DNA of 64,000 bases from Nocardia kruczakiae NBRC 101016. GTDB lineage: Bacteria > Actinomycetota > Actinomycetes > Mycobacteriales > Mycobacteriaceae. Numbering within the stretch: position 1 is the stretch's first letter; each line of letters begins with the position of its first letter. The notes under the pieces were generated by a model that was not told where the DNA came from, searched no databases, and worked only from the letters and a program-made list of their open reading frames with translations. This document shows positions 17,343-25,636 of this stretch, in pieces. Location: contig NZ_BDBL01000044.1 of the NCBI RefSeq assembly GCF_001612965.1, positions 1 through 64,000 on the forward strand. Direction: 5' to 3'. Position numbers and translations under genes: made by a program.

Positions 17343-19025
17343 CTACTTCTTGTCGTCCGGCGTGGCCAGCGACTGCAGCATGCGCGCCGCCATCCGGGAG
17401 GTGGCGTCGCCGCTGTCGACATCGTCGATGTGAATCGCGAAGGCCAGGTCACCGGCATTGGCGATCAGCCACCCGTCCGAACCGGCGTTCGCCGTGAAGG
17501 CCGTGACCCCGGCGTAGCGAGCGACCGTCACCTCCTGCGGACTGGCGGTCGCGTCGCGCAGCATGCCGCGCAGTTTGTCGACCACATCACCCGGCAGCGG
17601 TTCCAGCTTGGCCTCGGTGGTGCCGGGCCGGCCGATCTCGATCATCGGCGGCGCCACCGATCCGTGCGCGATCGTGGCGGCGGCGATCGCCATTCCGAAC
17701 GGGCTCGCCAGAATCGGATCGTTGGCGCCCTGTTTGACCTGCTCGACGCCGCGACCACCGATCGGCAGCCGGCCCGTGGTCTCGTCCAGTCCGGGAACCT
17801 TGAATCCGATACCGACGCCCAGCATGGCCGCCGCCTCGGCCGCATCCTGCACCGAAACGTCCTGCGGCGCCTTCTTCTTCTGGATCGAGGCGACCGCCTT
17901 GAACAGGTCCATCGCGCCACCGACCGGATAGGTCGCGGTGAAGGCGGGCGCGCCCTGAGCACTGGCGTAGTTGTTCTGGGCGGCCGCGACGACCGCTCCG
18001 GTGGAGGGCTGGATCGCCACGATCGATGCGGCGGTACCCACACTCACCACGGCGTCCTCGGCCGCGCGCTGCAGCTTCTGGTCCATCGTGGAGGCGATGT
18101 CCGGTCCGGGCGGTCCCTGATATCCGGCGAGCTGGGTGACCATCTTGCCGTCGGGTTCGAACAGCTGCACACCCCAGCCGGCGTGCTGATCCCGGTTCTC
18201 CTGCCACACCTTCTGCAGCGCCTCGGTCATCGGCGACCACACCCGCCGGTCGGCGACGATCAGCCTCGGCTGCTTCTCCATCACCACGCCGGGAATCGAG
18301 GCCATCCGGGGCTCGAGAATCGCGAAATCGTCCTCGCGCAGGCTCACGGCGGTGATGGGCTTACCCTGTGAGCCGGCCAGCTGCTGCATCAGCGAGGCAC
18401 CGGTGATCAGCGGCGCGACCGGCGCGATGGCATCGGCCAGGGCGTTGGTGGTACCGACGAGATCACCCGTCTTGGTGGGGTCCACCTTGATGACGTTGAT
18501 GGTCTGCTGGGTCAGCAACGGCTGGCCGTCGTTGTCGTTGACCTTGGGCGGCGGCGTCGCCTCGGTGCGGACCAGTTTCACCGAGCGCTTGGAGTCCAGC
18601 TGCGGCATGACGACGGTGGGGTCCCAGGAAATCCGCCAGCCGATAGCCAGCTTGCGGATATTGCCCTGCAGGTCGTAACTCCAGTCCTTACCCGGGCCGA
18701 AATTCCAGGCGGCTTTGAGGTTGAACATCGCCGAATCGCCGTCGAGGCTGATGAACTGAACCAGCTTGTAATCGGGCTTACCGGGCTGGAGTCCGTCGAA
18801 CATGGACTTCAGGGTGCTCTCGGCACCGGAGGGGTACGAGGTCAGTGCGGCGGCGCCGGCGGCATCGCGATCATCCATTAGCTGGGTGAAATGCTCGACG
18901 ACCCCTTCAGGTCCGCTCGGCGTGCTGTGAAAATCGCACGACCCCATCACGATCGCTACGGCAGCAATTGCGGCCAATGCCACTGCGCCCCGAACGCGAA
19001 AGCGGCGGGATCCCCACACATCCAT
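17343..19025 (-). CDS. PBP-like lipoprotein (MecA_N + transpeptidase fold) lacking catalytic motifs
   Basis: 560 residues from ATG 19023-19025 (GAAGAG ten bases upstream; a GTG three codons earlier is possible). A signal sequence with lipobox-like VMGSC (C30) is followed by the NTF2-like MecA_N domain (EGVVEHFTQLMDDRDAAGAA, RISWDPTVVMPQL), a dimerisation/linker region, and a C-terminal penicillin-binding transpeptidase fold recognisable by SIVAIQPSTGAVVAAAQN and PFGMAIAAATIAHGSVAPP. The three transpeptidase motifs are not there: the SxxK position reads YPVGGAMDLFK (about 366-376) instead of YPPGSTFK, no SxN is visible in the shortened middle, and the KTG box is replaced by AFTANAG (about 509-515). 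I infer a catalytically inactive, envelope-anchored relative of the M. tuberculosis PBP-lipo group. Confidence 0.75.
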   Translation of the reverse strand: MDVWGSRRFRVRGAVALAAIAAVAIVMGSCDFHSTPSGPEGVVEHFTQLMDDRDAAGAAALTSYPSGAESTLKSMFDGLQPGKPDYKLVQFISLDGDSAMFNLKAAWNFGPGKDWSYDLQGNIRKLAIGWRISWDPTVVMPQLDSKRSVKLVRTEATPPPKVNDNDGQPLLTQQTINVIKVDPTKTGDLVGTTNALADAIAPVAPLITGASLMQQLAGSQGKPITAVSLREDDFAILEPRMASIPGVVMEKQPRLIVADRRVWSPMTEALQKVWQENRDQHAGWGVQLFEPDGKMVTQLAGYQGPPGPDIASTMDQKLQRAAEDAVVSVGTAASIVAIQPSTGAVVAAAQNNYASAQGAPAFTATYPVGGAMDLFKAVASIQKKKAPQDVSVQDAAEAAAMLGVGIGFKVPGLDETTGRLPIGGRGVEQVKQGANDPILASPFGMAIAAATIAHGSVAPPMIEIGRPGTTEAKLEPLPGDVVDKLRGMLRDATASPQEVTVARYAGVTAFTANAGSDGWLIANAGDLAFAIHIDDVDSGDATSRMAARMLQSLATPDDKK

Positions 19026-19251
19026 GTCGCCCACTCTTCACTCTTGTCACTCCAGCAACAAGACCAACGGTACCCGAAGGAGTTGCCCGCGGTCCCACCT
19101 AGGCACCGACCGCATCTTCCATGCTCAGCGACCACAATAGTGCCCGATCTCCGACATCCGTTGCAGCCGGTCGGCGAAATCCGCGGACGTGTTCGGACCA
19201 TTCCCTTTTCCTCCGACAGCGAAACCCGACGGGGCACCTTGCGGCGTAATC

Positions 19252-19269
19252 TTGTAATCACAGTTACAA
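19252..19269 (+). promoter_or_regulatory. Palindrome TTGTAA-N6-TTACAA upstream of 19296
   Basis: A perfect 6-bp inverted repeat with a 6-nt spacer lies 27 nt before the start of the hypothetical gene at 19296, within a 270-bp divergent spacer that is locally AT-richer. It is a plausible operator; the binding protein is not identifiable from the sequence. Confidence 0.4.
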
Positions 19270-19295
19270 CGAAACTCCCGCAGTGAGGAAAGATC

Positions 19296-19880
19296 ATGAG
19301 ACACGGACACGGACGGGGATTCGGCCGGCCGGGCGGCTGGCAACAGGCGGATCTTCCCGACGCCGCCGACGCTCCGGACTGGTTCGCCGGAAGGTTGCCG
19401 AGCGAGTGGTTCAGCGGTCCGGCGACCATCGAGATCGACCGCGACGAGATCGTGGTGATCGGCGAACTGGCGCTGCCGGCCCCCGAATCCGGCGACGACG
19501 ACGCAGCCGGCTCCGAACCGTCGGCCGCGACGGTGGACGGGCTGATCGCGCGCTTCCGCGAATCGACGCGACCGGCCCGCATGCAGATCGCCCAGGAGGC
19601 CCAGGCACGCTACGGCCGCAATGTGGCGTGGGGCGTATCGGTCAACGGGGAACGCACCCTGTTCACCCATCTCTCGGTTCCGGTGATGACGCGGCTGCGC
19701 CAGCCCGAACGCAAGGTGCTCGACACGCTCGTCGACGCCGGGGTCGCACGCTCCCGCGCCGACGCTCTCGCGTGGACGGTGAAATTGGCCGGTAAGCACG
19801 CCGAGGAGTGGTTGGCGGAACTGCGGACGGCGATGCGCAAGGTGGACGACCTGCGAGCCGAGGGGCCGCGCGGCCTGTGA
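19296..19880 (+). CDS. Conserved actinobacterial hypothetical protein
   Basis: 194 residues from ATG 19296 with GAGGAAAG upstream. A His/Gly-rich N-terminus (HGHGRGFGRPGG) is followed by FAGRLPSEWFSGPATIEIDRDEIVVIGEL, a disordered acidic linker, and a C-terminal helical part RQPERKVLDTLVDAGVARSRADALAWTVKLAGKHAEEWLAEL. The SRADALAW-type segment resembles the second helix of ribbon-helix-helix antitoxin-like proteins, but this is weak. No function is assigned. It is 19 nt upstream of aroQ and may be co-transcribed. Confidence 0.6.
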   Translation: MRHGHGRGFGRPGGWQQADLPDAADAPDWFAGRLPSEWFSGPATIEIDRDEIVVIGELALPAPESGDDDAAGSEPSAATVDGLIARFRESTRPARMQIAQEAQARYGRNVAWGVSVNGERTLFTHLSVPVMTRLRQPERKVLDTLVDAGVARSRADALAWTVKLAGKHAEEWLAELRTAMRKVDDLRAEGPRGL

Positions 19881-19899
19881 CCGGGCTAGGGTACCGGTC

Positions 19900-20328
19900 A
19901 TGGCACCGATTCTCGTGCTCAACGGCCCGAATCTGAATATGCTCGGCACCCGCCAGCCCGAGGTCTACGGCTCGGACACCCTCGACGACGTGGTCGAGCT
20001 GTGCCGGAAGACCGCCGCGCGCTTCGATCGCGAGATCACCGCCTATCAGTCCAATTCCGAAGGCGCGCTGATCGATCGGATTCATGCGGCCCGCGGGGTG
20101 GAAGCCGGGATCGTGATCAATCCCGGCGGCCTGACCCACACCTCGGTGGCCCTGCGCGACGCCCTGGTGATTCCCGAGGTGCCGATCGTGGAGGTGCACA
20201 TCTCGAATGTGCACGCGCGCGAGGAATTCCGGCACCACTCCTACATCTCGCCGATCGCCACCGCGGTGATCGCCGGAATGGGGATCCGGGGATACGCGGC
20301 GGCGATCGAATTCCTCTGCACCCGTTGA
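19900..20328 (+). CDS. aroQ: Type II 3-dehydroquinate dehydratase
   Basis: 142 residues from ATG 19900. The signature ILVLNGPNLNMLGTRQPEVYG contains the catalytic-loop Arg and Tyr; QSNSEGALIDRIH, VINPGGLTHTSVALRDAL and EVHISNVHAREEFRHHSYISPIA supply the active-site His residues and substrate-binding Arg. The enzyme converts 3-dehydroquinate to 3-dehydroshikimate in the shikimate pathway. It is not in an aro operon here. Length is normal for the dodecameric type II enzyme. Confidence 0.95.
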   Translation: MAPILVLNGPNLNMLGTRQPEVYGSDTLDDVVELCRKTAARFDREITAYQSNSEGALIDRIHAARGVEAGIVINPGGLTHTSVALRDALVIPEVPIVEVHISNVHAREEFRHHSYISPIATAVIAGMGIRGYAAAIEFLCTR

Positions 20329-20336
20329 GCGTTCGC

Positions 20337-21188
20337 TCAGAACCCGTCGCGCAATAGCCGGTACATCGGCACTCCGGCGCCGGCCACCTTCTCCCACAGC
20401 TCGCGCACGGCATGCGAGAGCGTGGCGTCCACCCCCACCTCCTCGCTGGTCTCGACGACGTGGGTCGCGCCCGCCACCATCATGCGGGCGGCGGCCTCGT
20501 CACCCCAGCCGCCGGACTTCGCGGCGGCGGCGTATTCGGCCATGAAGAAGGGGAACGCCTCGGCGGAACGCTGCGCGAACGGCAGGAAGCGGTCGACGTC
20601 GTGGCCGGCGCGCTCGATCACGGCCAACGCCTGGTTGTAGCCGATCAGCCAGGGATGGAACAGCGTGAGCAGGGCCTGGTAGAACAGCTGCGCCAGCCCG
20701 TCGTCGGCGCCGAGGTACTCGGGTGCGCTGAGCGGGCGCAGCAGGTCGGCATGTGCGTCGAAGACCTCGCGCGGACCGCTGTAGAAGATGTAGGACGCCG
20801 GATGGGTGATGTTGTCGCCGGCCGACATGAACCCGCCGGACAGGAACCGCGCCCCGTGCGAGCGCACCCATTCGGCGCCCGCGCGGGTGCGCTCCGGGGA
20901 GTCGGAGGACAGGTTCACGATCACCCTGTCCCGCAACCGTTCCGGAGCCCGGCCGAGGACGTCGTACATGGCGGCGTAGTGGGTCAGGCTCAGCACGATC
21001 ACCTCGTTGCGATCCAGTGCGTCGGCCACCGACTCGGCGCGGCGAGCGCCCAGTTCCGCCATCGCCTCGGCCTTGTCGGCGCTGCGATTCCAGACCGTCA
21101 CCTCGGTGCCGGCGGCCAGTAGTGCGCGCACGATCGCCCGGCCCATCGGGCCCAGCCCGATCACCGTGACGGAGGAACGTTCGGACAT
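20337..21188 (-). CDS. Imine-reductase-like NAD(P)-dependent oxidoreductase (copy 2)
   Basis: 283 residues from ATG 21186-21188 with AGGAG upstream. Same family as the gene at 14265: TVIGLGPMGRAIVRALLAAG, VWNRS, VNLSSDSPERTRAGAEWV and GGFMSAGDNITHPASYIFYSG. The active-site helix differs from copy 1 (LAQLFYQALLTLFHPW), so the two probably have different substrates. Divergent from a second HxlR regulator in the same arrangement as copy 1, only about 6 kb away. Confidence 0.8.
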   Translation of the reverse strand: MSERSSVTVIGLGPMGRAIVRALLAAGTEVTVWNRSADKAEAMAELGARRAESVADALDRNEVIVLSLTHYAAMYDVLGRAPERLRDRVIVNLSSDSPERTRAGAEWVRSHGARFLSGGFMSAGDNITHPASYIFYSGPREVFDAHADLLRPLSAPEYLGADDGLAQLFYQALLTLFHPWLIGYNQALAVIERAGHDVDRFLPFAQRSAEAFPFFMAEYAAAAKSGGWGDEAAARMMVAGATHVVETSEEVGVDATLSHAVRELWEKVAGAGVPMYRLLRDGF

Positions 21189-21201
21189 GGTGTACTCCTT
21201 G

Positions 21202-21223
21202 CTGTTTCGAAGCTGTTTCGAAG
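21202..21223 (-). repeat. Tandem 11-bp repeat CTGTTTCGAAG x2
   Basis: Two perfect adjacent copies, each containing the palindrome TTCGAA, sit 14-35 nt before the start of the copy-2 imine reductase, just upstream of its Shine-Dalgarno. The position suits a repressor site. Confidence 0.5.
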
Positions 21224-21279
21224 TTCTTCCGATCGGCGCCGGATTCGATCGTCACCGGGATCCGGGTGCGGGGCAATAA

Positions 21280-21295
21280 CGCACGTCGACGTGCG
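21280..21295. promoter_or_regulatory. 16-bp perfect palindrome CGCACGTCGACGTGCG in the divergent promoter
   Basis: It lies between the copy-2 imine reductase and the HxlR gene, 42 nt before the HxlR start. A likely dimer-binding operator; the assignment to HxlR is inference from position. Confidence 0.5.
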
Positions 21296-21336
21296 GTTGC
21301 TTACCTCGGGGTTCGGAAAAAGCTCAGGAGGGCGAG

Positions 21337-21684
21337 ATGGCGGACGAATGTGACACAGAACACTCGGTATGCGGGATGTCGGTGGTCATCGACGTGGTCG
21401 GCGGCAAGTGGAAACTCCACCTGATGTGGGTACTGGGCGAGGGCCCGCAGCGCTTCGGACGCATCCGCGCCCTGCTGCCCGGGGTGAGCGAGAAGGTGCT
21501 CACCGAGAATCTCCGCCATCTGGAATCCCACGGTGTGGTCCGCCGCGAGGTGTTTCCCGAAATCCCGCCCCGAGTGGAATATTCGCTCACTCCCGCGGGC
21601 GTCGAACTGGCCGCGGCCCTGCGCCCGCTCGAACAGTGGGGTGAACGGCGCCGCGACGGACTGTTCGACCCCGTCTCGGCGTGA
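21337..21684 (+). CDS. HxlR-family transcriptional regulator (copy 2)
   Basis: 115 residues from ATG 21337. Winged HTH with CGMSVVIDVVGGKWKLHLMWVL, QRFGRIRALLPGVSEKVLTENLRHLESHGV and PPRVEYSLTPAGVEL. A Cys precedes the first helix as in copy 1, with a second Cys at residue 6. Likely controls the divergent imine-reductase gene; the two HxlR proteins are clearly related but not near-identical. Confidence 0.85.
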   Translation: MADECDTEHSVCGMSVVIDVVGGKWKLHLMWVLGEGPQRFGRIRALLPGVSEKVLTENLRHLESHGVVRREVFPEIPPRVEYSLTPAGVELAAALRPLEQWGERRRDGLFDPVSA

Positions 21685-21744
21685 GGGCGGGTCAGCCGTT
21701 GCGGGGGCGTGCCCTGGGCTGTAACCCGATTTCGGCGCAGGTTC

Positions 21745-22509
21745 TCAGGCGTGTGCGGGTCGTGTCCCGAGCTCTCGGACTCGGCGCGCGAGGACGCGGG
21801 CGTGGTTGACGAACCCGTCGTGATTCATGGGTTGGATGGTGTAGCCGGCAGGGTCCTGGTGGACGTAGTAGCGGCCGTCCCCCTGGAAGTCCATCCACAC
21901 GAAGCCCTGGACGCCGTCGGTGCGATTGTCGAGGAATCTACCTGGGTAACAGAGGACTTCGCCCCAACCGCTGCGCGGGCGGGCCAGAAATGTGTTCAAT
22001 CGTTCCCGGAGCGTGGGTCGGCGCTGCCAACCGAGGGACTCGGGCTCGAGGTCGAGATCGGACTTCAGGCCGCTCACTTCGTGGCGGCCCGGCGGAAGTT
22101 CGGGGAGCATGCGTGCGAGTAGGCCCAAGGCCTGGACGTGGGTGCACAGACTGACCGAGACATCGCCGCTCGCACCGGGTTCCGGGTCTGGATCCTGGAT
22201 GGCGACCGCTGCGCTGGAAGGTCCGAAACCGGCGTAGCCGCGCAGTTGCACCTCGGGGTCGTCAGGGTCGGCGCCGAGGCGGCCGTGGACATGCAACCGG
22301 ACCTGCGGTTCGGTGAGGGTGCCGATGAGGCGGGCGAAGTCGTCGTCCACGCGCGGGCGCAGGCTGTCGATGGCTTCGCGGCGCTGACGATTCAGATCCG
22401 CTTCATCGGTAGCACGCAACGCATTCCAGGTCGGGTACGGCAGGCGGTCGCGCTCCATCGCGAACAATGCCGCCTCGTACTGGGCACTGGTCAACTGCCA
22501 GTGGATCAC
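21745..22509 (-). CDS. EspG-family T7SS chaperone
   Basis: 254 residues from GTG 22507-22509, overlapping the upstream WXG/PPE-like gene by GTGA. The opening WQLTSAQYEAALFAMERDRLPYP, the mid-region RLHVHGRLGADPDDP and the end FQGDGRYYVHQDPAGYTIQPMNHDGFV match the EspG family (PF14011). EspG proteins are cytosolic chaperones that bind the tip of PPE proteins and hand PE-PPE pairs to the ESX ATPase. The coupled upstream gene is therefore the probable client. No ESX core gene is in the window, so the pair must use an ESX system elsewhere. Confidence 0.85.
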   Translation of the reverse strand: MIHWQLTSAQYEAALFAMERDRLPYPTWNALRATDEADLNRQRREAIDSLRPRVDDDFARLIGTLTEPQVRLHVHGRLGADPDDPEVQLRGYAGFGPSSAAVAIQDPDPEPGASGDVSVSLCTHVQALGLLARMLPELPPGRHEVSGLKSDLDLEPESLGWQRRPTLRERLNTFLARPRSGWGEVLCYPGRFLDNRTDGVQGFVWMDFQGDGRYYVHQDPAGYTIQPMNHDGFVNHARVLARRVRELGTRPAHA

Positions 22510-24002
22510 CGATATTCTCCCGGCGCTCGGCCGCGATCGGGCGGATTCGCCGATCGGGCTGCGGGTGGTTGCTGCTGCGACGACTCATCCCCGATGGCAC
22601 CGTAGGCGGGCAATACCCTCCGCCCGTCCTCGATCCACTCCTCGAGGTGCTGCCCGCGCAGATACTCCGCGGACCGGCGGTCCTTGTCCTCCTCGGATTT
22701 GCCCTTGCCGCCCGCGCCGGGTGACATGCCCGGCGTACCGGCGGCGCCCGGCTGACCCGGAGCACGCAATCCCCCCAAAGAGGCAGCCGCCGGTAATGCA
22801 ACGGGGCCACCGGGTATCGATGATCCGAGTCCCGGACGCGCAGTACCACCGCCCGAACCGGACAGGCCGCCCAGTCCGGAACCGTGGGAACCACCACCCG
22901 ATCCGGAACCGTGAAGACCGCCGCCCAGTCCGGAACCGGAAGTCCCACCCCCCAGCCCACCGCTCGGATCGAAACCTGCGGCAGTGGTGGAGGCGGCGTT
23001 CGGCACGCTTGAACTTGTTGTGCTGGAGGGGTTCTGCCCGTTACTCGGAGTTGCGGAACTCGGCTGTGTCCCCTGCGATTGGTTCCCATCGGTCCCGGTG
23101 TTCGGATCGGAGCCCGGATTCACCTCGCCGGGTCTCGGGTTCTGGTCGCCGCCACCGGAATTCGATGGACCAGGCACCGGCGAAACCGGCCCCGGGCCTG
23201 CCGGACCAACCGGGCCGCCCGGAGCAGCGGCCGGATAGACCGTGGGCAGCACCGGCACCGCCTGATCCCCACCACGAATGCCGGGTGAGTACACATTCCG
23301 CAGCACCTGCAGAGCCGCCTGCCGTGCTTCCTCTTTCTGGGAGTCCTTATCTTGCTGCTCCGCGAGGATCGGAAGTTGCGGTCCCGTCGGCGCGGCCGCC
23401 GGCCCCAACGTCGGCGATCCCGGAGGCAGAATCGGCCCGGTCCCACTGGGCACCATCGCCTGCAACAACGGGGCCAGCATCCGGAAAGTCTCGTCGCTGC
23501 CACGCTGGGCGAAGGCGATTTTCATCGCCACCATCGACGCCGACCTACCGATATCGGCGACTGAGTCGAGAACGCGCCCGAACGTCTGGGCCGCCTTCTG
23601 ACCGGCGGCTCCCTCCCATCCGTTGGCAATCGCATCCTGCACGACCTTCTTGCGAGCCGTATCCGCACCGTCGGCCAGACCCGACCCGATATTGCTCCAT
23701 GCCTCCGAAACGGCATGCACGACATCGGGTTTGATCTGAAAGGTCAGATCGCGGATCTGCTCCAACGTCAGATTCTCGAAGTTGTCCCCACCGGCAATGG
23801 ACTGCGGATCGACATCAACACGGAGCTGATCAGCCAGTACATTGATCTGCTGTTGCAACGCGAGCTGATCGGCATCCCATGCCTGCGTATTCGAACCCGA
23901 CACCATCCCCGCATAGAAGCTGTTGCTCATGGCATCGAGCCGGCGCAGGAACTCGCCACTACCTTGGTCCAGATAGCTCGAGGGTTCCGGAGGGGGAGTC
24001 AC
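22506..24002 (-). CDS. PPE/WXG-like T7SS protein with long Pro/Gly-rich region
   Basis: 498 residues from GTG 24000-24002, chosen for GAAGGA eight bases upstream. Residues 1-~190 are helical and include the WXG-type turn NGWEGAAGQKAAQTF, as in T7SS substrates of the WXG100/PPE superfamily. Residues ~200-430 are disordered and Pro-, Ser- then Gly-rich with repeats such as GSGLGGGLHGSGSGGG. The C-terminus (RRSAEYLRGQHLEEWIEDGRRVLPAYG) is a compact charged segment typical of nocardial ESX-associated proteins. Coupled to espG. Probably secreted; function beyond that is unknown. Confidence 0.7.
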   Translation of the reverse strand: MTPPPEPSSYLDQGSGEFLRRLDAMSNSFYAGMVSGSNTQAWDADQLALQQQINVLADQLRVDVDPQSIAGGDNFENLTLEQIRDLTFQIKPDVVHAVSEAWSNIGSGLADGADTARKKVVQDAIANGWEGAAGQKAAQTFGRVLDSVADIGRSASMVAMKIAFAQRGSDETFRMLAPLLQAMVPSGTGPILPPGSPTLGPAAAPTGPQLPILAEQQDKDSQKEEARQAALQVLRNVYSPGIRGGDQAVPVLPTVYPAAAPGGPVGPAGPGPVSPVPGPSNSGGGDQNPRPGEVNPGSDPNTGTDGNQSQGTQPSSATPSNGQNPSSTTSSSVPNAASTTAAGFDPSGGLGGGTSGSGLGGGLHGSGSGGGSHGSGLGGLSGSGGGTARPGLGSSIPGGPVALPAAASLGGLRAPGQPGAAGTPGMSPGAGGKGKSEEDKDRRSAEYLRGQHLEEWIEDGRRVLPAYGAIGDESSQQQPPAARSANPPDRGRAPGEYR

Positions 24003-24119
24003 GGTTGTGTCCTTCGGATGCCTTCCACCCCGACACGCCACCCGATTGTCGATCCCATGACTGGCCCCCTCCTGCTCTCCGCTGCACGGGGCGCCGTGAA
24101 ACCCCCTGCGCCGGAGACT

Positions 24120-24449
24120 TTATCGCAGGTGTTCGCGCCACGGCCAGCAGATCCGGGCGTAGGTGCATTCCGGTTCGACCGTGATCACCTCTGCGATTCG
24201 AAGCAGCGTCCTCGGCACGACGGCGTCGTCGAAGTGAGCAACGCTCGGAACGACAACCGCATCGGCGCGATGCGCCTCGGCAATATCCCGGAGGCGCACG
24301 CCGAGGTCATCAGCCCCACTCGTGAAGGTGACAATCGCAGGCAAGTGGTACCCGAGTCGCTGTGCGAGAGCTCGGATCCGGTTCTCATCCGCCGGCTGTC
24401 GAGCGCCGGAAACATCGTGCCGCAGGAACCCGATCGCATCGATACTCAT
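24120..24449 (-). CDS. Small resolvase-like hypothetical protein (copy 1)
   Basis: 109 residues; the ATG at 24447-24449 overlaps the upstream membrane-protein stop (ATGA). AIGFLRHDVSGARQPADENRIRALAQRLGYHL followed by ADAVVVPSVAHFDD resembles the N-terminal fold of serine recombinases (Y-x-R-x-S ... A ... G) but without the catalytic Ser context and without a DNA-binding domain. It shares this pattern with the protein at 24724-25260. Function unknown; it may be a structural or regulatory derivative of the fold. Confidence 0.55.
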   Translation of the reverse strand: MSIDAIGFLRHDVSGARQPADENRIRALAQRLGYHLPAIVTFTSGADDLGVRLRDIAEAHRADAVVVPSVAHFDDAVVPRTLLRIAEVITVEPECTYARICWPWREHLR

Positions 24450-24721
24450 AGCGCCTCGTCCAGATTGCGAGGCGGGAAAATGCCTCCGGCTCTCTGCGGC
24501 CCGACAATCGCATGCAGCCTGGTCAGCACCCGCTCACGGTCCACCTCTGCCTCGGTCCGGGCCGACCACTGGGAACCGCGTTCTCGGCAGTAACTTTCGA
24601 CCGCCAAACGTCGTTGGAGTGCGGCGACGGTCAACCCGTCCGCGCGTGGCGGCAACCAGCAGCCGAAGCCGATGAGGATGCCGCAGACGATGATCATCAG
24701 CGCTGTCGTCATCACGAACAT
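24446..24721 (-). CDS. Small single-TM membrane protein
   Basis: 91 residues from ATG 24719-24721, 2 nt after the upstream stop and overlapping the next gene by 4 nt. One N-terminal TM (MTTALMIIVCGILIGFGCWL) then a charged cytoplasmic helix. No family recognised; tight packing in the operon supports a real gene. Confidence 0.6.
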   Translation of the reverse strand: MFVMTTALMIIVCGILIGFGCWLPPRADGLTVAALQRRLAVESYCRERGSQWSARTEAEVDRERVLTRLHAIVGPQRAGGIFPPRNLDEAL

Positions 24722-24723
24722 GG

Positions 24724-25260
24724 TCAGTCCACCTCATCCCGCGCGGACAGGGCTGCTCCGGCGGCGAGGCGCGCCCGGCAGTCCGGAAGGCAGTCGCGGT
24801 GGGTATTCCACAGGCGGCGAGCGCAATCGCGTTCCAGCTGAGTGGGTTCCCAGGTGCAATCGTTCAAAGGAACCGGTTGCAGCGCCACCGGTTCCAGTGC
24901 ACCGGCTCGCCACAGCCGAGGCGGCATCATGGTCAATAGATCGAAACCGGCGGTGCCGATATCGGTTCGATGGTCCACATGAGTCATTTCGGCCACGATG
25001 ATCGCGGCCGCCTCCATGCCGGCGGCAATATCGAGGGTGTAGCCGACCGGATCACGGGTGCCCTGCGACGGGCGAATGGCGAAAGTCCATTCATAGCCGA
25101 GACGCTCTGCGTAGCACTGGATATCGAGTGCGTGCGCTGCGGTGTCGGTGCGGGACAGTTCCGTCCGCACCAACCCGACGGCCTTCGGCCGGATTTTCGA
25201 CTGCACAGCAACGGCCTGGCTCACCGGCATGTCAGCCGACGATTCGATCATGTCTGTCAT
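24724..25260 (-). CDS. Resolvase-like hypothetical protein (copy 2)
   Basis: 178 residues. The segment RPKAVGLVRTELSRTDTAAHALDIQCYAERLGYEWTFAIRP parallels that of the 109-residue neighbour and looks like a truncated serine-recombinase N-domain lacking the catalytic serine. The C-terminal ~70 residues carry an unrelated Cys/Arg-rich helix (ERDCARRLWNTHRDCLPDCRARLAAG). First gene of a tightly packed set leading to the espG pair. No function is assigned. Confidence 0.55.
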   Translation of the reverse strand: MTDMIESSADMPVSQAVAVQSKIRPKAVGLVRTELSRTDTAAHALDIQCYAERLGYEWTFAIRPSQGTRDPVGYTLDIAAGMEAAAIIVAEMTHVDHRTDIGTAGFDLLTMMPPRLWRAGALEPVALQPVPLNDCTWEPTQLERDCARRLWNTHRDCLPDCRARLAAGAALSARDEVD

Positions 25261-25390
25261 CCCGCCTCCATCGCTCTTGCCGTCGACACGGATCGCGGCG
25301 ACGTATCAGTATTCGCAGTGACTCTCTGCCACAACGTATTTGCGTACCCTGCGCGGGTACCGACTCCGAGGGGCACCAACCGCGGGCCGA

Positions 25391-25636
25391 TCATGGAATC
25401 ACCCACAATCGCTCACAGGGCAGGCGTGCGCAGTTCTCATCCGGCGCAGTGAATTCGACTGCCGCGCAACCGCCGTACCGTTGCCAGTGGTCCGCGAACC
25501 GCCGCGCCGCCGACTCGCACGCCACGAATGTCAGCGGATGCCGACTCGACGAGGTGAGATAGACGGACACCGTGACATCAGGTTCGGCCGGAAGGGGCGA
25601 GGCCGACCGATTCGCGGCACCCTCCGGCGAGCTCAT
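25391..25636 (-). CDS. Small hypothetical protein
   Basis: 81 residues; ATG at 25634-25636 overlaps the upstream stop (ATGA), the usual sign of a coupled gene. Contains three cysteines (VACESA, YGGCAAV, DENCARLPC gives two more nearby) and no recognised domain. Probably part of the same minus-strand unit. Confidence 0.45.
   Translation of the reverse strand: MSSPEGAANRSASPLPAEPDVTVSVYLTSSSRHPLTFVACESAARRFADHWQRYGGCAAVEFTAPDENCARLPCERLWVIP

Noticed and set aside
24120..25260. Active serine recombinases / mobile element
   Set aside because: The resolvase-like segments lack the catalytic serine context and a DNA-binding domain, and no inverted repeats, transposase or att duplication is visible.
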